In this document: one piece after another, positions 43,401-53,027 of the stretch | How positions within the stretch are numbered: the first letter of the stretch is position 1 | How the letters are laid out: each line of letters begins with the position of its first letter | Source of the DNA: Halorhabdus amylolytica | GTDB lineage: Archaea > Halobacteriota > Halobacteria > Halobacteriales > Haloarculaceae | Direction: 5' to 3' | DNA: 64,000 nucleotides | Assembly (NCBI RefSeq): GCF_004944975.1 | Contig: NZ_SPQG01000002.1 | Span: 344,212 to 408,211 of the forward strand | Notes under the pieces: generated by a model | What the model was told of the DNA's origin: nothing | Seen by the model: the letters and a program-made list of their open reading frames with translations, nothing else | The model's database searches: none | Made by a program: the position numbers and the translations under genes

Positions 43401-44197
43401 GGATCAGGTGCCCCCTCGCCGGCATCGGTCGTCTCGCTGACCCCTGTCTGGAGTGAGTCGGATCGCCGGTCCGTGGTCGCGACGTCACCGCCCTCGACAG
43501 TCTCCATGAAGTACGACAGCAGATCGTCGGCCCCGAACCCGTCCGTCTCCCGGGTCCCTCGCAAGTGCCCGCCGTCGAGGATCCCGACACGATCACAGAG
43601 GTCGGCGGCCACGTCGACGAAGTGCGTCGAGAGGAACAGCGTGTTCCCGGCGTCGCAGTACGCTCGAAGTTCCTGTTTGACCCGTTCCTGAAGGATGGGG
43701 TCGAGGTTCACCAGCGGTTCGTCGATGAACACGAGGTCGGGATCGTGGACGAACGCCTGTCCGAGCATCACGCGCTGGCGTTGCCCCTCCGAGAGGTCCG
43801 CGCTGACGGTGTCCAGCGTCTCGGCGAACTCCAGGCGATCGGCCCACCGTTCGATCCGCTCGTCGACGTCGTCGAGTTCCCGCACTTCGCCGACGAATCG
43901 GAGGTACTCACGCGGCGTGAGGAAACTCGGAGGGTCCTCCCGTTCCGGCAGGATACCCACCGCTGAACGTACTTCGCGTGGGTTCGCGACGGGATCGATG
44001 TCGAGGACGCTGGCGGTGCCGGCGTCGGGCCGGCGCTGACCCGTCAAGACCGAGATGGTCGTGGTCTTGCCCGACCCGTTCGGTCCGAGCAGCCCGAAGA
44101 GGGTACCCGATTCGACGGAAAGCGAAAGGTCCGCCAGCGCGGTGAGATCGTCGTACCGTTTTGTGAGTCCGTCAGTCTCGACCGCCGGCACAGTCAC
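43397..44197 (-). CDS. ABC exporter ATP-binding protein
   Basis: 266 residues. Walker A GPNGSGKTTT, signature LSEGQRQRVMLG, Walker B LVFIDEPL and switch His in STHF are all present. The signature Gln variant (SEGQ) is within the normal range. A Ser/Thr/Asp tail of ~35 residues ends the protein. The GTG start at 44195-44197 is used; a second GTG two codons in is possible. Co-transcribed with the permease. Confidence 0.9.
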   Translation of the reverse strand: MTVPAVETDGLTKRYDDLTALADLSLSVESGTLFGLLGPNGSGKTTTISVLTGQRRPDAGTASVLDIDPVANPREVRSAVGILPEREDPPSFLTPREYLRFVGEVRELDDVDERIERWADRLEFAETLDTVSADLSEGQRQRVMLGQAFVHDPDLVFIDEPLVNLDPILQERVKQELRAYCDAGNTLFLSTHFVDVAADLCDRVGILDGGHLRGTRETDGFGADDLLSYFMETVEGGDVATTDRRSDSLQTGVSETTDAGEGAPDP

Positions 44198-44360
44198 CGT
44201 GCCCCCTGTGACGCGTTCCAGGTGCAGTCACTCGCGGTAGCGATCCGGTCCCCGGCGACAGGTTCGCGCATACCGACCGTGGGACTGCGAACTCCCTTAG
44301 CTGTTTGGCCGAGAAGGGTAGAACCGAACCGTTTTCCCACTCCCCGGTGCAGATACGGAT

Positions 44361-45989
44361 ATGAGTCGTCGACGGCGTGCATACTATTATCTCGCAGCCT
44401 TTGCCGCCGTGACGATCCTCTACACGATGGCCTACGCGGTCGGGATGGCGATATTCGAGGACGCCTCCCGAACGGTAACTGAATCCCTGTTGGTCGTAGT
44501 CCAGTCGTTCACGACGACGGGATACGGCGAGGACGCCGCCGCATGGACGACCCCACAGATGCGGCTGTTGGCGATCGGGATGCAGGCGACTGGCGTCTTC
44601 TTCGTGTTCATGGCCCTCCCGCTGTTTGTTGCGCCCTGGATCGAGGATCGGCTGACCACGACCGTTCCTTCCTCGATCGAGGATGCCGACGATCACGTCG
44701 TCATCTGTGGGTACACCCCTCGGACGGAGATGCTGATCGACGAGTTACGGATGCTCGAAGAATCCTACGTCGTGATCGAACCGGACAGGGACGCGGCAAC
44801 CGACTACTACGAGGATGGCGTAGCAGTCGTCCACGGCGACCCGGAATCGACCGAGATGCTTTCCGATGCCGGGATCGAGAACGCGCGGGCGCTCGTCGCC
44901 GACGTCGACGACGAGGGCAACGCCTCCATCGCGCTCGCGGTCGAACAGCTCGCCCCCGAAGTCGACGTATTCACGTTCGTCGAGGATGCGACACTCGCCG
45001 ATTACCACCGATACGCGGGGGCCGATCAGGTCTTCACGCCACGGCACCTGATCGGCGAGAGTCTGGCTCAGAAAGCGACGACGACTGTCACCGAGGACGT
45101 CTCTGACGCCGTCGAGATCGGCGACGAACTGGAGATCGTCGAGATTCCGATCGAAGCTGGCAGTGACCTCGTCGGGACGACTATCGGCGAGAGCAATATT
45201 CGCGAGCGGACGGGTGCGAACGTCATCGGCGCGTGGTTCCGTGGCACGTTCGTGAGTTCGCCCTCGCCCGACGATCGCATCGACGCCCGGACTGTTCTGC
45301 TGGTGGCCGGTCGCGAGTCTCAGCTCCAGCGCTTCCAGGAACTCGCCAGAGCGGAGGCCCGCCGGCAGCGTCGCGGTCCAGTCCTCGTCTGTGGCTACGG
45401 TGAAGTTGGTTCGACGGTCAAACAGCGGGTCGTCCAAGCCGGACTGTCGGTGACCGTCGTCGACCTCGTCGAGAAGCCGGGCGTCGACATCGTCGGCGAT
45501 GCGACCGATCCCGAGACGTTACAGCAGGCGAACATCGACGAGGCGAGTTCAGTCGTCCTGGCGCTGCCCGACGACACCACGGCGGTGTTCGCCTCGCTGG
45601 TCGTCCGCCATCTCCAGCCAGACGTCGAGGTAATTGTCCGGGCCAACGAGACCGGAAACGTCCAGAAACTCTACCGCGCCGGTGCCGATTACGTCCTCGC
45701 GCTGGCGACCGTCAGCGGCCGGATGCTCGCCTCGACGATCTTCGGAGAGGACGTCATCACGTTCGATCAAGGTGTCGAAGTGGTCCGGCTGCCGGTCGGG
45801 ACTCTCGCCGGCCAGTCGCTCGCGGCGGCAGACGTCAGGGCAAAGACCGGCTGTACGGTGATCGCGATCCAGCGCAACGGCGAGTTGATCGCCGACTTCG
45901 ATCCGACCTTTACCTTCCGGGACGAAGACGAAGTGATCGTGACCGGTCCGGACGAACGCGTCAACGCGTTCAGCGCAGTATTCCAGTGA
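44361..45989 (+). CDS. Two-RCK (TrkA-type) potassium channel
   Basis: 542 residues. One pore module has two membrane helices around the selectivity filter TTTGYGED (51-58), the classic K+ filter. Two RCK units follow: RCK1 TrkA-N VVICGYTPRTEMLIDEL at ~111-127 with its TrkA-C, and RCK2 VLVCGYGEVGSTVKQRV at ~342-360 with TrkA-C. RCK1 lacks the full GxGxxG; RCK2 has it, so only the second may bind nucleotide. It controls K+ flux, vital in salt-in halophiles. Confidence 0.92.
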   Translation: MSRRRRAYYYLAAFAAVTILYTMAYAVGMAIFEDASRTVTESLLVVVQSFTTTGYGEDAAAWTTPQMRLLAIGMQATGVFFVFMALPLFVAPWIEDRLTTTVPSSIEDADDHVVICGYTPRTEMLIDELRMLEESYVVIEPDRDAATDYYEDGVAVVHGDPESTEMLSDAGIENARALVADVDDEGNASIALAVEQLAPEVDVFTFVEDATLADYHRYAGADQVFTPRHLIGESLAQKATTTVTEDVSDAVEIGDELEIVEIPIEAGSDLVGTTIGESNIRERTGANVIGAWFRGTFVSSPSPDDRIDARTVLLVAGRESQLQRFQELARAEARRQRRGPVLVCGYGEVGSTVKQRVVQAGLSVTVVDLVEKPGVDIVGDATDPETLQQANIDEASSVVLALPDDTTAVFASLVVRHLQPDVEVIVRANETGNVQKLYRAGADYVLALATVSGRMLASTIFGEDVITFDQGVEVVRLPVGTLAGQSLAAADVRAKTGCTVIAIQRNGELIADFDPTFTFRDEDEVIVTGPDERVNAFSAVFQ

Positions 45990-45995
45990 GGCCGG

Positions 45996-47471
45996 TCAGG
46001 TGGTCACACTGCGTTCCGTTCCCGCCGAATTTCGCTGTCCGATCGCTTCCTGGAGGCGGTCTGCGACGATTTCCCGTAGCCAATCCGCCTGGTCGGCGTC
46101 GATGTCTGCCGCGACGGCGTCGTCACCCATCAGACTGCTCGAACCTGCCGTGTCGATGACGACCGAAGCCAGCCGACGACGACGTTGGAATATCGTCCGG
46201 GAGGAGAAGACGGTCTGGACGCGGTAGGTGGGAACGATCGTGATTCGGCGCGACCAGAAGCCGTTTCGCGTGATGACGTAGTCCTCACCGAGGAAGTATC
46301 CCCGATTTCGCCACTTGAGGTGGGCTGCGATCGGTACGATCAGCAGGATCAGCGCCGTCAGGTACCACGGTCCCGAGACGTCCGGGACGAGCGTCATCGC
46401 GTAGGCGCCGGCGATCACCACCAGGGCGACCAGCAGGTACCTGACGGCATAGCGTTCTCTCGCCCGCTTTGGCGGGCGTTCGAAGGTCACGTCGCCGAAC
46501 GGTTCGATCGACCTGGCGAGTGCGGTCACACGGTCGCGTTCGGCGATCGGGATAGCCGACTGTGAGCGCGCCCCGGATCCCTGCCCGGGCGAGTATCCCG
46601 CTGTCTCGATCGACAGGCTGGCGTATCCCAACCAGCGGGCCAGCACGTTCTCCCGGATCGAGACGGTCTGGACCTTCTCGACGGGGATCGACCCGCTATA
46701 CCGCTGGAGGAGTCCGCGCTCGTAGCGGTACTCCTCTCCCAGGGCGTGCAACTGGAAGTCGTAGTATTGCAGCATGGAGATGGCGCCGCTGACGAGTGCC
46801 AGGACGACGATCGTTCCCAGGCCCACGAGCGGGCCGATCAGGAACAGTTGATCGACTTCCGGGAGAACGTTGGCGACGGCCGCCGGGCCGAACACCGACA
46901 GTGCGACCAACACGAGCGGCACGAGTCGCAGATCCATCGAGACAATCCCGAGGATGCCCAACTCCCGGGGCGTGATGGCGAAGAGTGTCGTCGATTCCTG
47001 TTCGTCAGTGGTCTCCTGATCGCGTTCCTCCGCGCGCTTCCGTCGGCCGATCTCACCCTGGAGGCGCTCGGCCTCCTTCCGGGAGACGTATTCGAGTTTG
47101 GCCTCCGTCTGGCCGCCGCCGGCGGTCTCTAATCTGACTTCGGCGATGCCGAGCAGTCGCTGGATCACGTTCTGTCGGACATCGACGTTCTGGATGCGGT
47201 AGTAGGGGATCTCCCGATCACGACGCGAGAAGACCCCTGACTGGATGTCGAACGTATCGTCGGTGAGTTCGTAGCTGAACCGCCGATGGTAGGCGACGTT
47301 CCAGCCGGCGACGAGAGCAACGCCGAAGAGGGCGATCCCGGCGAAGATGGCGATCCCCCCGAGGAAGTCGCCGCCGCTGGCGCCGGCGATCGCGCCGAAG
47401 ACGATCGCCCCCGCGATCTGGGTGGTGTTCTCCGCGATCCGGTAGGGGATCGAGAGTGGATCGAGTCGCAT
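45996..47471 (-). CDS. bPH2 (YdbT-like) membrane protein
   Basis: 491 residues from MRLDPLSIPYRIAENTTQIAG. Membrane-span pairs alternate with bacterial PH (bPH2) units: VFSRRDREIPYYRIQNVDVRQNVIQRLLGIAEVRLETAGG, RGLLQRYSGSIPVEKVQTVSIRENVLARWLGY, and RNGFWSRRITIVPTYRVQTVFSSRTIFQRR. This is the YdbT layout; function unknown, perhaps membrane scaffold or stress. The start is 2 bases after the stop of its YdbS-like partner; the longer open frame through that partner is a shadow. Confidence 0.88.
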   Translation of the reverse strand: MRLDPLSIPYRIAENTTQIAGAIVFGAIAGASGGDFLGGIAIFAGIALFGVALVAGWNVAYHRRFSYELTDDTFDIQSGVFSRRDREIPYYRIQNVDVRQNVIQRLLGIAEVRLETAGGGQTEAKLEYVSRKEAERLQGEIGRRKRAEERDQETTDEQESTTLFAITPRELGILGIVSMDLRLVPLVLVALSVFGPAAVANVLPEVDQLFLIGPLVGLGTIVVLALVSGAISMLQYYDFQLHALGEEYRYERGLLQRYSGSIPVEKVQTVSIRENVLARWLGYASLSIETAGYSPGQGSGARSQSAIPIAERDRVTALARSIEPFGDVTFERPPKRARERYAVRYLLVALVVIAGAYAMTLVPDVSGPWYLTALILLIVPIAAHLKWRNRGYFLGEDYVITRNGFWSRRITIVPTYRVQTVFSSRTIFQRRRRLASVVIDTAGSSSLMGDDAVAADIDADQADWLREIVADRLQEAIGQRNSAGTERSVTT

Positions 47472-47473
47472 GG

Positions 47474-48118
47474 TCAGACGGCGTCGTCTCCGGTCGATTC
47501 CTTCGCGAGCAGCTTCAGCCGCTCCTGGAGATCCTCGGCGTCCTCGGGTGTCAACCCGGGGATCGTCACGTCCGCCCCTCGGGACCCGGCTGTGTAGACC
47601 ACCAGCGACGAGAGGCCGAGGAGTCTGTCGATCGGGCCACGACTCGTGTCGATGTGCTGGACGCGGACGAACGGAACGACCGTTTTGACGTGGGTAATCA
47701 CGCCACGTTCGAGAGAGAGGGCGTCCTTGCGCACCTCGTACTGCCAGGAGCGATACAGCAACAGGACGTGTCCGACGCCCAGAATCGCGACGAGTGCGAC
47801 CGCGCCGACACCCGGCAGCGGTCCCCATTCGAGGACGATCACGCTGATCGCTCCGACGACGATCCCGGCGACGGCCGCCACGAACAGCGCGCCGAGACCC
47901 CACTTCCAGCGGATCGACCCTTCTATCCTGCGGGATCCAGTCAGGAGTTCTTCCTTCGGTATGTTCCGTTCGCCGTCCGATAGCCCGCCCCTTTCTCCGT
48001 TCTCGTCTGTCTCCGTCATCACTTCCTCTCTGACTTCCGTCGACCCCTCGTCCACATCGCCACCCGTTTTACGCGTCTCGGACGCACGCTCACCGGGCGG
48101 CCGATCGTCTTCGGTCAT
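47474..48118 (-). CDS. bPH2 (YdbS-like) membrane protein
   Basis: 214 residues from ATG 48118 (MTEDDRPPGERASETRKTGG). An acidic N terminus of ~75 residues is followed by two membrane spans (GLGALFVAAVAGIVVGAISVIVL; GVGAVALVAILGVGHVLLLY) and one bPH2 domain (SLERGVITHVKTVVPFVRVQHIDTSRGPIDRLLGL). It pairs with the YdbT-like gene directly downstream, a common bacterial and archaeal pairing. Confidence 0.86.
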   Translation of the reverse strand: MTEDDRPPGERASETRKTGGDVDEGSTEVREEVMTETDENGERGGLSDGERNIPKEELLTGSRRIEGSIRWKWGLGALFVAAVAGIVVGAISVIVLEWGPLPGVGAVALVAILGVGHVLLLYRSWQYEVRKDALSLERGVITHVKTVVPFVRVQHIDTSRGPIDRLLGLSSLVVYTAGSRGADVTIPGLTPEDAEDLQERLKLLAKESTGDDAV

Positions 48119-48220
48119 GCTCACACGTTCCGATTTCGAGTGGCTTAACGGTGCTGCCGGACTGCGGACCGCGAAGTCGCCGTATCGTTTTTGTCGGGGC
48201 GGCCGTGGGTGCAATCAGCG

Positions 48221-48395
48221 ATGAAGTTCAGTGTCTCCAGGGCGACATCGTCGCACAGACCGCCGACGTTATAGTCAATGGCGCCGATACGCCCCTTCGG
48301 ACGAGAGCTGACGTGTCGGTGCGCTATGCCGGGACGGTGGCGATGAGAGAAACGAGGTTCCCGTCGAGAAAGGACCAGCCGTCAAGCGGTACGCC
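48221..48395 (+). pseudogene. Macrodomain (ADP-ribose-processing) remnant, two frameshifts, truncated
   Basis: Pieces of one macrodomain appear in three frames in order: MKFSV at 48221; then QGDIVAQTADVIVNGADTPLRTRADVS after a shift near 48235; then VGALCRDGGDERNEVPVEKGPAV after a second shift near 48312. The strings match the macrodomain start QGDI-x5-DxIVNxA and the ALRRAGG...EGP block. The rest of the domain is missing, apparently lost at the junction with the GH38 3' end. Confidence 0.72.
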
Positions 48396-48411
48396 CTCCT
48401 CGACGATCCCG

Positions 48412-51400
48412 CTAGACTTCCTCCAGATCGACCTTGATACTTCGAAGTTCGAACGCGTCTAGACTCAGATCGATCGAATCGTCCGTCACGTCGAGCGATT
48501 CGCGTGTGTCTTCGACGATGGAGACTGATTCGGCATCGGTGATGGACACGTCGAACGATAGCGTCGCGTCAGTTCGCCTCCCGTATGCCTCGTACAGTCG
48601 GACCACCAGTGCATCCCGGTCGTCTTCGGCACGTTTGACAGACTCGACGACGACCCCGGACGTATCCAGGGACGCGAGTGAAGCGTCGATCGAGTTCCGG
48701 ACCGGAACGGTGTCGGGCAACGCGTTCAGTTCGTATCCGGCTTCGACCACATCGCCGCCGATCGGACCGTCTGCGTGTGGGTAGACGGCATAGGTAAACT
48801 CGTGTTCGTGACGATCCGCTTGCGGATCGGGTGACGCCGGTGCGCGCAACAGCGAGAGGCCGATGTCGGTCCCGTCGACGTCGACGCCGTACTTGCAGTC
48901 GTTCAGGACCGCGACGCCGTATCCTTCTTCGGAGACATCGACCCACTGTTGATGGGGGACTTCGAACCGAGCACTGTCCCAGGAAGTGTTCTCGTGGGTC
49001 GCCCGTTCGACGTGCCCGAACTGCACGTCGAACGTCGCCTCGCGGGCCCGGACGTCGACGGGGAACCGGGTTTTCAACAACTGTTCGTCTTCGTGCCAGT
49101 CGACGACGGTTCGATGGTCGATGCGGGCCGACCCACGCGTCAACGAGACGTCCTGGACGAGCGTCGAGTCGCCGAACTCGAACCGTTGTCGGACGGTAGC
49201 CCGCAACGGTCCGGATTCGAGGACCGAAACGTCGTCCGGTGGGGGGAGTTGTTCGGAAACCGCAGCAAAATCCCCCTCCACGTCCCAGGCATCGAAGTCA
49301 TCCGGCTGGTCACGATACCTGACGAGTCTGTTGGCGGTCCCTTCGAAGGGCTCGCGGTCCGCCCGGAGGTCCGTCACTGTGTACGTGCCGTCGTCGTCGA
49401 ACTCGACCCTGAGTCGGTCGTTCTCCAGATGGGACGACGAAGCTGTGAGTGAGGAGTCCACTGTCCGGGCTTTTCCCTCTTCGACGGTGAACGTCTTTGC
49501 GCCGAGTGGCGGGAGATCGGTCGCCTCGAACAGGAACGCTCGATCCTCGCTTCGACCATCGAGTTGTGTCGGAACGGGAGTTCCACTCGCGTCTACAATC
49601 CGCGGTGGGCGATCCTTCTCGACGGACAGCGTCTCGGCATCGACATCGACGATCGGGCTATATGACCACGACAGTGGGTTCGAAACTGCGACCGTCCTCG
49701 CGGTTTTCGGCTCGCCCCCGAGCGCCCTGAGTGCCCGGTCACGCTCGGTTTCGGCGGTCTCGAAGACGGTTTCGTAGTCTCGATCGGCGTCCGCGTACAC
49801 CTCGGTGACCGACGAGCCCGGCAGGATATCGTGAAACTGATTGAACAGCAATACTTTCCAGGCTGACTCCAGATCCGAGTGTGGGTATTCGAACGCGTCG
49901 ACCCGTGCGTGGGCGAGCAACGAGACCAGTTCCGCGTCCCGTAAGGCGTTTTCCCCCTTGCGATTGTTGCGTTTCGTTCGTGCCTGCGTGGTCAGCGTGC
50001 CCCGGTGTTTCTCCAGATACATCTCGCCGTCCCAGGTCGGGAGCTGCTCGGTATAGTCCGCGAGACCGTCGAAGAACTCCCGCAGTGATCCGTGAGATAC
50101 GTCCGGCATCGATCCGATCTCGTCGATCACTTCTCTCCGTTCTATCATCTCACGGGTCGGCCCGCCACCGCCGTCCCCCCAGCCGTAGAGGTAGAGTCCG
50201 CGTTCGGTGACGGCGCTCTCGTCGTCGTTGGTCACCGCTTCTCGCACTTGTTCGACACTCATGTCGCCGTTGTACGTGTCGGCCGGTGGGAAGTGAGCGA
50301 GGACCGAAGAGCCGTCGAGACCGCTCCACGTGAACGACGTGTAGGGAAACTCGTTGGTTTCGTTCCAGCTCATCTTCTGAGTCAGGAAGTACGGACAGTC
50401 GGCGGCACGGGCGATCGTCGGGAGCGTCGCGGTGTACCCGAAGACGTCGGGGAGGAACGTCGTCTGTGGGTCCTCGCCGAACGCGTCCCGGAAGTGCCGC
50501 TTCCCGTAGAGGAACTGCCGAGCGAGTGCCTCCGGACCGGAGATGTTCACGTCGGCTTCCACCCACAGGGCGCCGACTGGATCCCAGCCTCCTTTCTCGA
50601 TCTGCTCGGTAATCCGTTCGTAGACGGCCGGATAACGATCACGTACGAGTTCGTAGAGATGGGGCTGGGACTGTAGAAACCTGAACGACGGGTACGTATC
50701 GAGCAATCCCAGCACGGTCGAGAAACTCCGGGCACCCTTTCGAACCGTCTCCGACCAGGGCCAGAGCCAGGCAAGGTCGATGTGAGCGTGTCCGACAGCC
50801 GTCAACTCGTGACCGGTCAGTTCGGAGGTCACGTCCGTTTTCAGTTCGTCGAGTGTTTCCAGCGCGGAGTCCGCACTGGTTCGGTAGGTCCGTTCGTCCG
50901 CGGCCTGGTAATCGAACGTGTGACTCGCGTTCTGGATCGCGCGCAGGATCTTCTCCCGGTTGATCGAATCGTCCGGCAGTTCCGCTTGCAGGTCGTTCAG
51001 AACGGCCACGTTCCGGTGGAGGTCCCGGACGCGCTCCCGTGTCGCGAGGAGTTCCGCCGTCTCCAGAACGAAACGATCCACGTCGAGTTGCCCCCAGAGA
51101 GTCGTCGTTCCGGCCTCGACCAGTACGTCGAATGACTCCCCACCACTCGCCGACTCGGTCAGGCGAATCTCGGCGTGTCCGTCGTCGAAGGCGCCACATG
51201 GTTCGCCGTTGCGATAACACAGACACTCGACGCGGGGCGTCCCGAGTCCCTCGTCGGGACCGTTCACTGGGGCGGCGACGAACCGCAGATCGACCGGGTG
51301 TCCCGCCATCGAATCGGGGATCGACCCTCGCAGTCGAAACCAGACGTTCTGTCCGACGGCGAGTTCGGTCGGGAGCTTGCTTACCGAGAGCGGATCGATG

Positions 51401-51621
51401 TCGGCCTCCCGTCGATCCGCGGGTGTCGTTTCGCGGTCGCGTTCCCAGACGAACCCGACGTCACAGGGCTCGAATTCGTCGAGTTGTAACTCCTCGGGCG
51501 TCGCGAACGCTGTCGTTTCGAACCGACTGATGTCTTCGATCGCCGCCGTCTCGTACGTCGACAGTGAGTCCAGACGCCGTTCGGCGGCGTTCGCACGCCG
51601 TTCGAGAACCGTCTCGGTCAT
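48412..51621 (-). CDS. GH38 alpha-mannosidase
   Basis: 1069 residues. An N-terminal accessory region (~1-260) precedes the GH38 catalytic domain. Zinc ligands are in GHAHIDLAWLWPW (277-289), the nucleophile is Asp392 in FLPDVFGYTATLP, and a further zinc His597 is in FNQFHDILPGSS. The middle and C-terminal beta domains typical of the family follow (~700-1069). No signal peptide, so it acts in the cytoplasm on imported mannosides. It is divergent from the sulfatase gene. Class II mannosidases in archaea are uncommon and mark glycan use. Confidence 0.94.
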   Translation of the reverse strand: MTETVLERRANAAERRLDSLSTYETAAIEDISRFETTAFATPEELQLDEFEPCDVGFVWERDRETTPADRREADIDPLSVSKLPTELAVGQNVWFRLRGSIPDSMAGHPVDLRFVAAPVNGPDEGLGTPRVECLCYRNGEPCGAFDDGHAEIRLTESASGGESFDVLVEAGTTTLWGQLDVDRFVLETAELLATRERVRDLHRNVAVLNDLQAELPDDSINREKILRAIQNASHTFDYQAADERTYRTSADSALETLDELKTDVTSELTGHELTAVGHAHIDLAWLWPWSETVRKGARSFSTVLGLLDTYPSFRFLQSQPHLYELVRDRYPAVYERITEQIEKGGWDPVGALWVEADVNISGPEALARQFLYGKRHFRDAFGEDPQTTFLPDVFGYTATLPTIARAADCPYFLTQKMSWNETNEFPYTSFTWSGLDGSSVLAHFPPADTYNGDMSVEQVREAVTNDDESAVTERGLYLYGWGDGGGGPTREMIERREVIDEIGSMPDVSHGSLREFFDGLADYTEQLPTWDGEMYLEKHRGTLTTQARTKRNNRKGENALRDAELVSLLAHARVDAFEYPHSDLESAWKVLLFNQFHDILPGSSVTEVYADADRDYETVFETAETERDRALRALGGEPKTARTVAVSNPLSWSYSPIVDVDAETLSVEKDRPPRIVDASGTPVPTQLDGRSEDRAFLFEATDLPPLGAKTFTVEEGKARTVDSSLTASSSHLENDRLRVEFDDDGTYTVTDLRADREPFEGTANRLVRYRDQPDDFDAWDVEGDFAAVSEQLPPPDDVSVLESGPLRATVRQRFEFGDSTLVQDVSLTRGSARIDHRTVVDWHEDEQLLKTRFPVDVRAREATFDVQFGHVERATHENTSWDSARFEVPHQQWVDVSEEGYGVAVLNDCKYGVDVDGTDIGLSLLRAPASPDPQADRHEHEFTYAVYPHADGPIGGDVVEAGYELNALPDTVPVRNSIDASLASLDTSGVVVESVKRAEDDRDALVVRLYEAYGRRTDATLSFDVSITDAESVSIVEDTRESLDVTDDSIDLSLDAFELRSIKVDLEEV

Positions 51622-51693
51622 GGCGCCCTCTTGTATGGCACGGACATGAAGATTTGGGTCCTCCCGCTGTTGCTGTTCGTCCCGCCCACTGGA

Positions 51694-51700
51694 TTTATAA
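51694..51700 (+). promoter_or_regulatory. TATA box of sulfatase 1
   Basis: TTTATAA, centred 26 bases before ATG 51723; leaderless arrangement. Confidence 0.6.
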
Positions 51701-51722
51701 CGTCAAACAATGATGGAAACGC

Positions 51723-53027
51723 ATGACCCGTCCGAACGTTCTCGTCGTCTGTGCGGACGATCTCGGCTACGGTGACCTGGGATGTTATGGTTCGGACATT
51801 CCGACCCCGAACCTGGATCGACTCGCGACCGAGAGCGTTCGCCTCACGGACTGGCACGCGAACGGGCCGATCTGCTCGCCGACGCGTGCCTCGCTGTTGA
51901 CGGGGAAATACCCACAGCGGGCCGGAATGCCGGGTAACGGTCCCGAAGGCCATCCAGCTACGGATCCCGACGACGGGTTGCCGACGGATCAATCGATGCT
52001 TGCCACCCTTCTGGGCGACGCGGGCTATCGAACGGGCGCCTTCGGCAAGTGGCACCTCGGGATGACCGACGACGACGACCCGCTCGCAGCCGGGTTCGAG
52101 GAGTTCTTCGGGATCCGCTCCGGGTGTGTCGATTATTACTCCCATCTACAAGTCTGGCTCCAGAGCCACGGTATCCCCCCGTATCACGATCTGTGGGACG
52201 ACCGGACGGAGATCCGGCGGAACGGGGCCTACCTTCCCCACCTGATCACGGAGCGTGCGAGGGAGTTCATCGACGGCGAGACACCCTTTTTCGCGTACGT
52301 CGCGTACAACACTCCCCATTACCCGCTTCACTTCCCCCCGAGATACGCCGATCGCGTCTCCCATCTGGAGGGCGAGCGCGCCCGTCACGGCGCGATGGTG
52401 TCCGTCCTCGACGAGGGGATCGGTCGTCTTCTCGATGGACTGGAGGACGCGAACGTCGACGAAGAGACGATCGTCGTCTTCACCAGCGATCACGGCCCCT
52501 CTCGCGAGATCCGGAATCATCTGGACGGGAGTACCCGTCCGTATCGCGGTGGGTCAGCGGGACAGTATCGCGGTCACAAGTTCAGTCTCTTCGAAGGCGG
52601 AATCCGGATCCCGGGAATCGTCAGGTACCCCTCCGAGATCGACGGGGGATGGACTTCCGGAGAACTGGGTACCACGATGGATCTGCTACCGACGGTGGCG
52701 GATTACTGCGGGATCGACCTCCCCGAGGACTGCGACGGTCACAGCCTCCGGCCGGTACTCTCCGCGGGAGCGACGACACCCCACGATCGAGTCTACTGGG
52801 AGTTTCGGGATCAGGCCGCTGTCAGGGACGGGGATTGGAAACTCGTCGTCGACGGGATCGAAATTCCCCCGGACGCCGACACGGACGTCTTCGAGAGTGT
52901 CGACGGTCCCCATCTCACGAACCTCTCGGAAGATCCCGGAGAGCGTACCGATCTCACGGACGAGCACCCGAGACGTGCGACTGATCTCGCTTCGGATCTT
53001 CGTGAGTGGCAAACGAGCGTCGGGTGA
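51723..53027 (+). CDS. Sulfatase 1 (type I, CSPTR formylglycine motif)
   Basis: 434 residues of the alkaline-phosphatase-superfamily sulfatase fold. The start NVLVVCADDLGYGDLG supplies the Asp metal ligands. Cys51 in GPICSPTRASLLTG is the residue turned to formylglycine. Later motifs are GKWHLG, FTSDHGPSREI and the C-terminal DWKLVVDG. No signal peptide, so it would act inside the cell on imported sulfated sugars, next to the GH38 enzyme. Its stop abuts the convergent TrmB stop. Confidence 0.93.
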   Translation: MTRPNVLVVCADDLGYGDLGCYGSDIPTPNLDRLATESVRLTDWHANGPICSPTRASLLTGKYPQRAGMPGNGPEGHPATDPDDGLPTDQSMLATLLGDAGYRTGAFGKWHLGMTDDDDPLAAGFEEFFGIRSGCVDYYSHLQVWLQSHGIPPYHDLWDDRTEIRRNGAYLPHLITERAREFIDGETPFFAYVAYNTPHYPLHFPPRYADRVSHLEGERARHGAMVSVLDEGIGRLLDGLEDANVDEETIVVFTSDHGPSREIRNHLDGSTRPYRGGSAGQYRGHKFSLFEGGIRIPGIVRYPSEIDGGWTSGELGTTMDLLPTVADYCGIDLPEDCDGHSLRPVLSAGATTPHDRVYWEFRDQAAVRDGDWKLVVDGIEIPPDADTDVFESVDGPHLTNLSEDPGERTDLTDEHPRRATDLASDLREWQTSVG

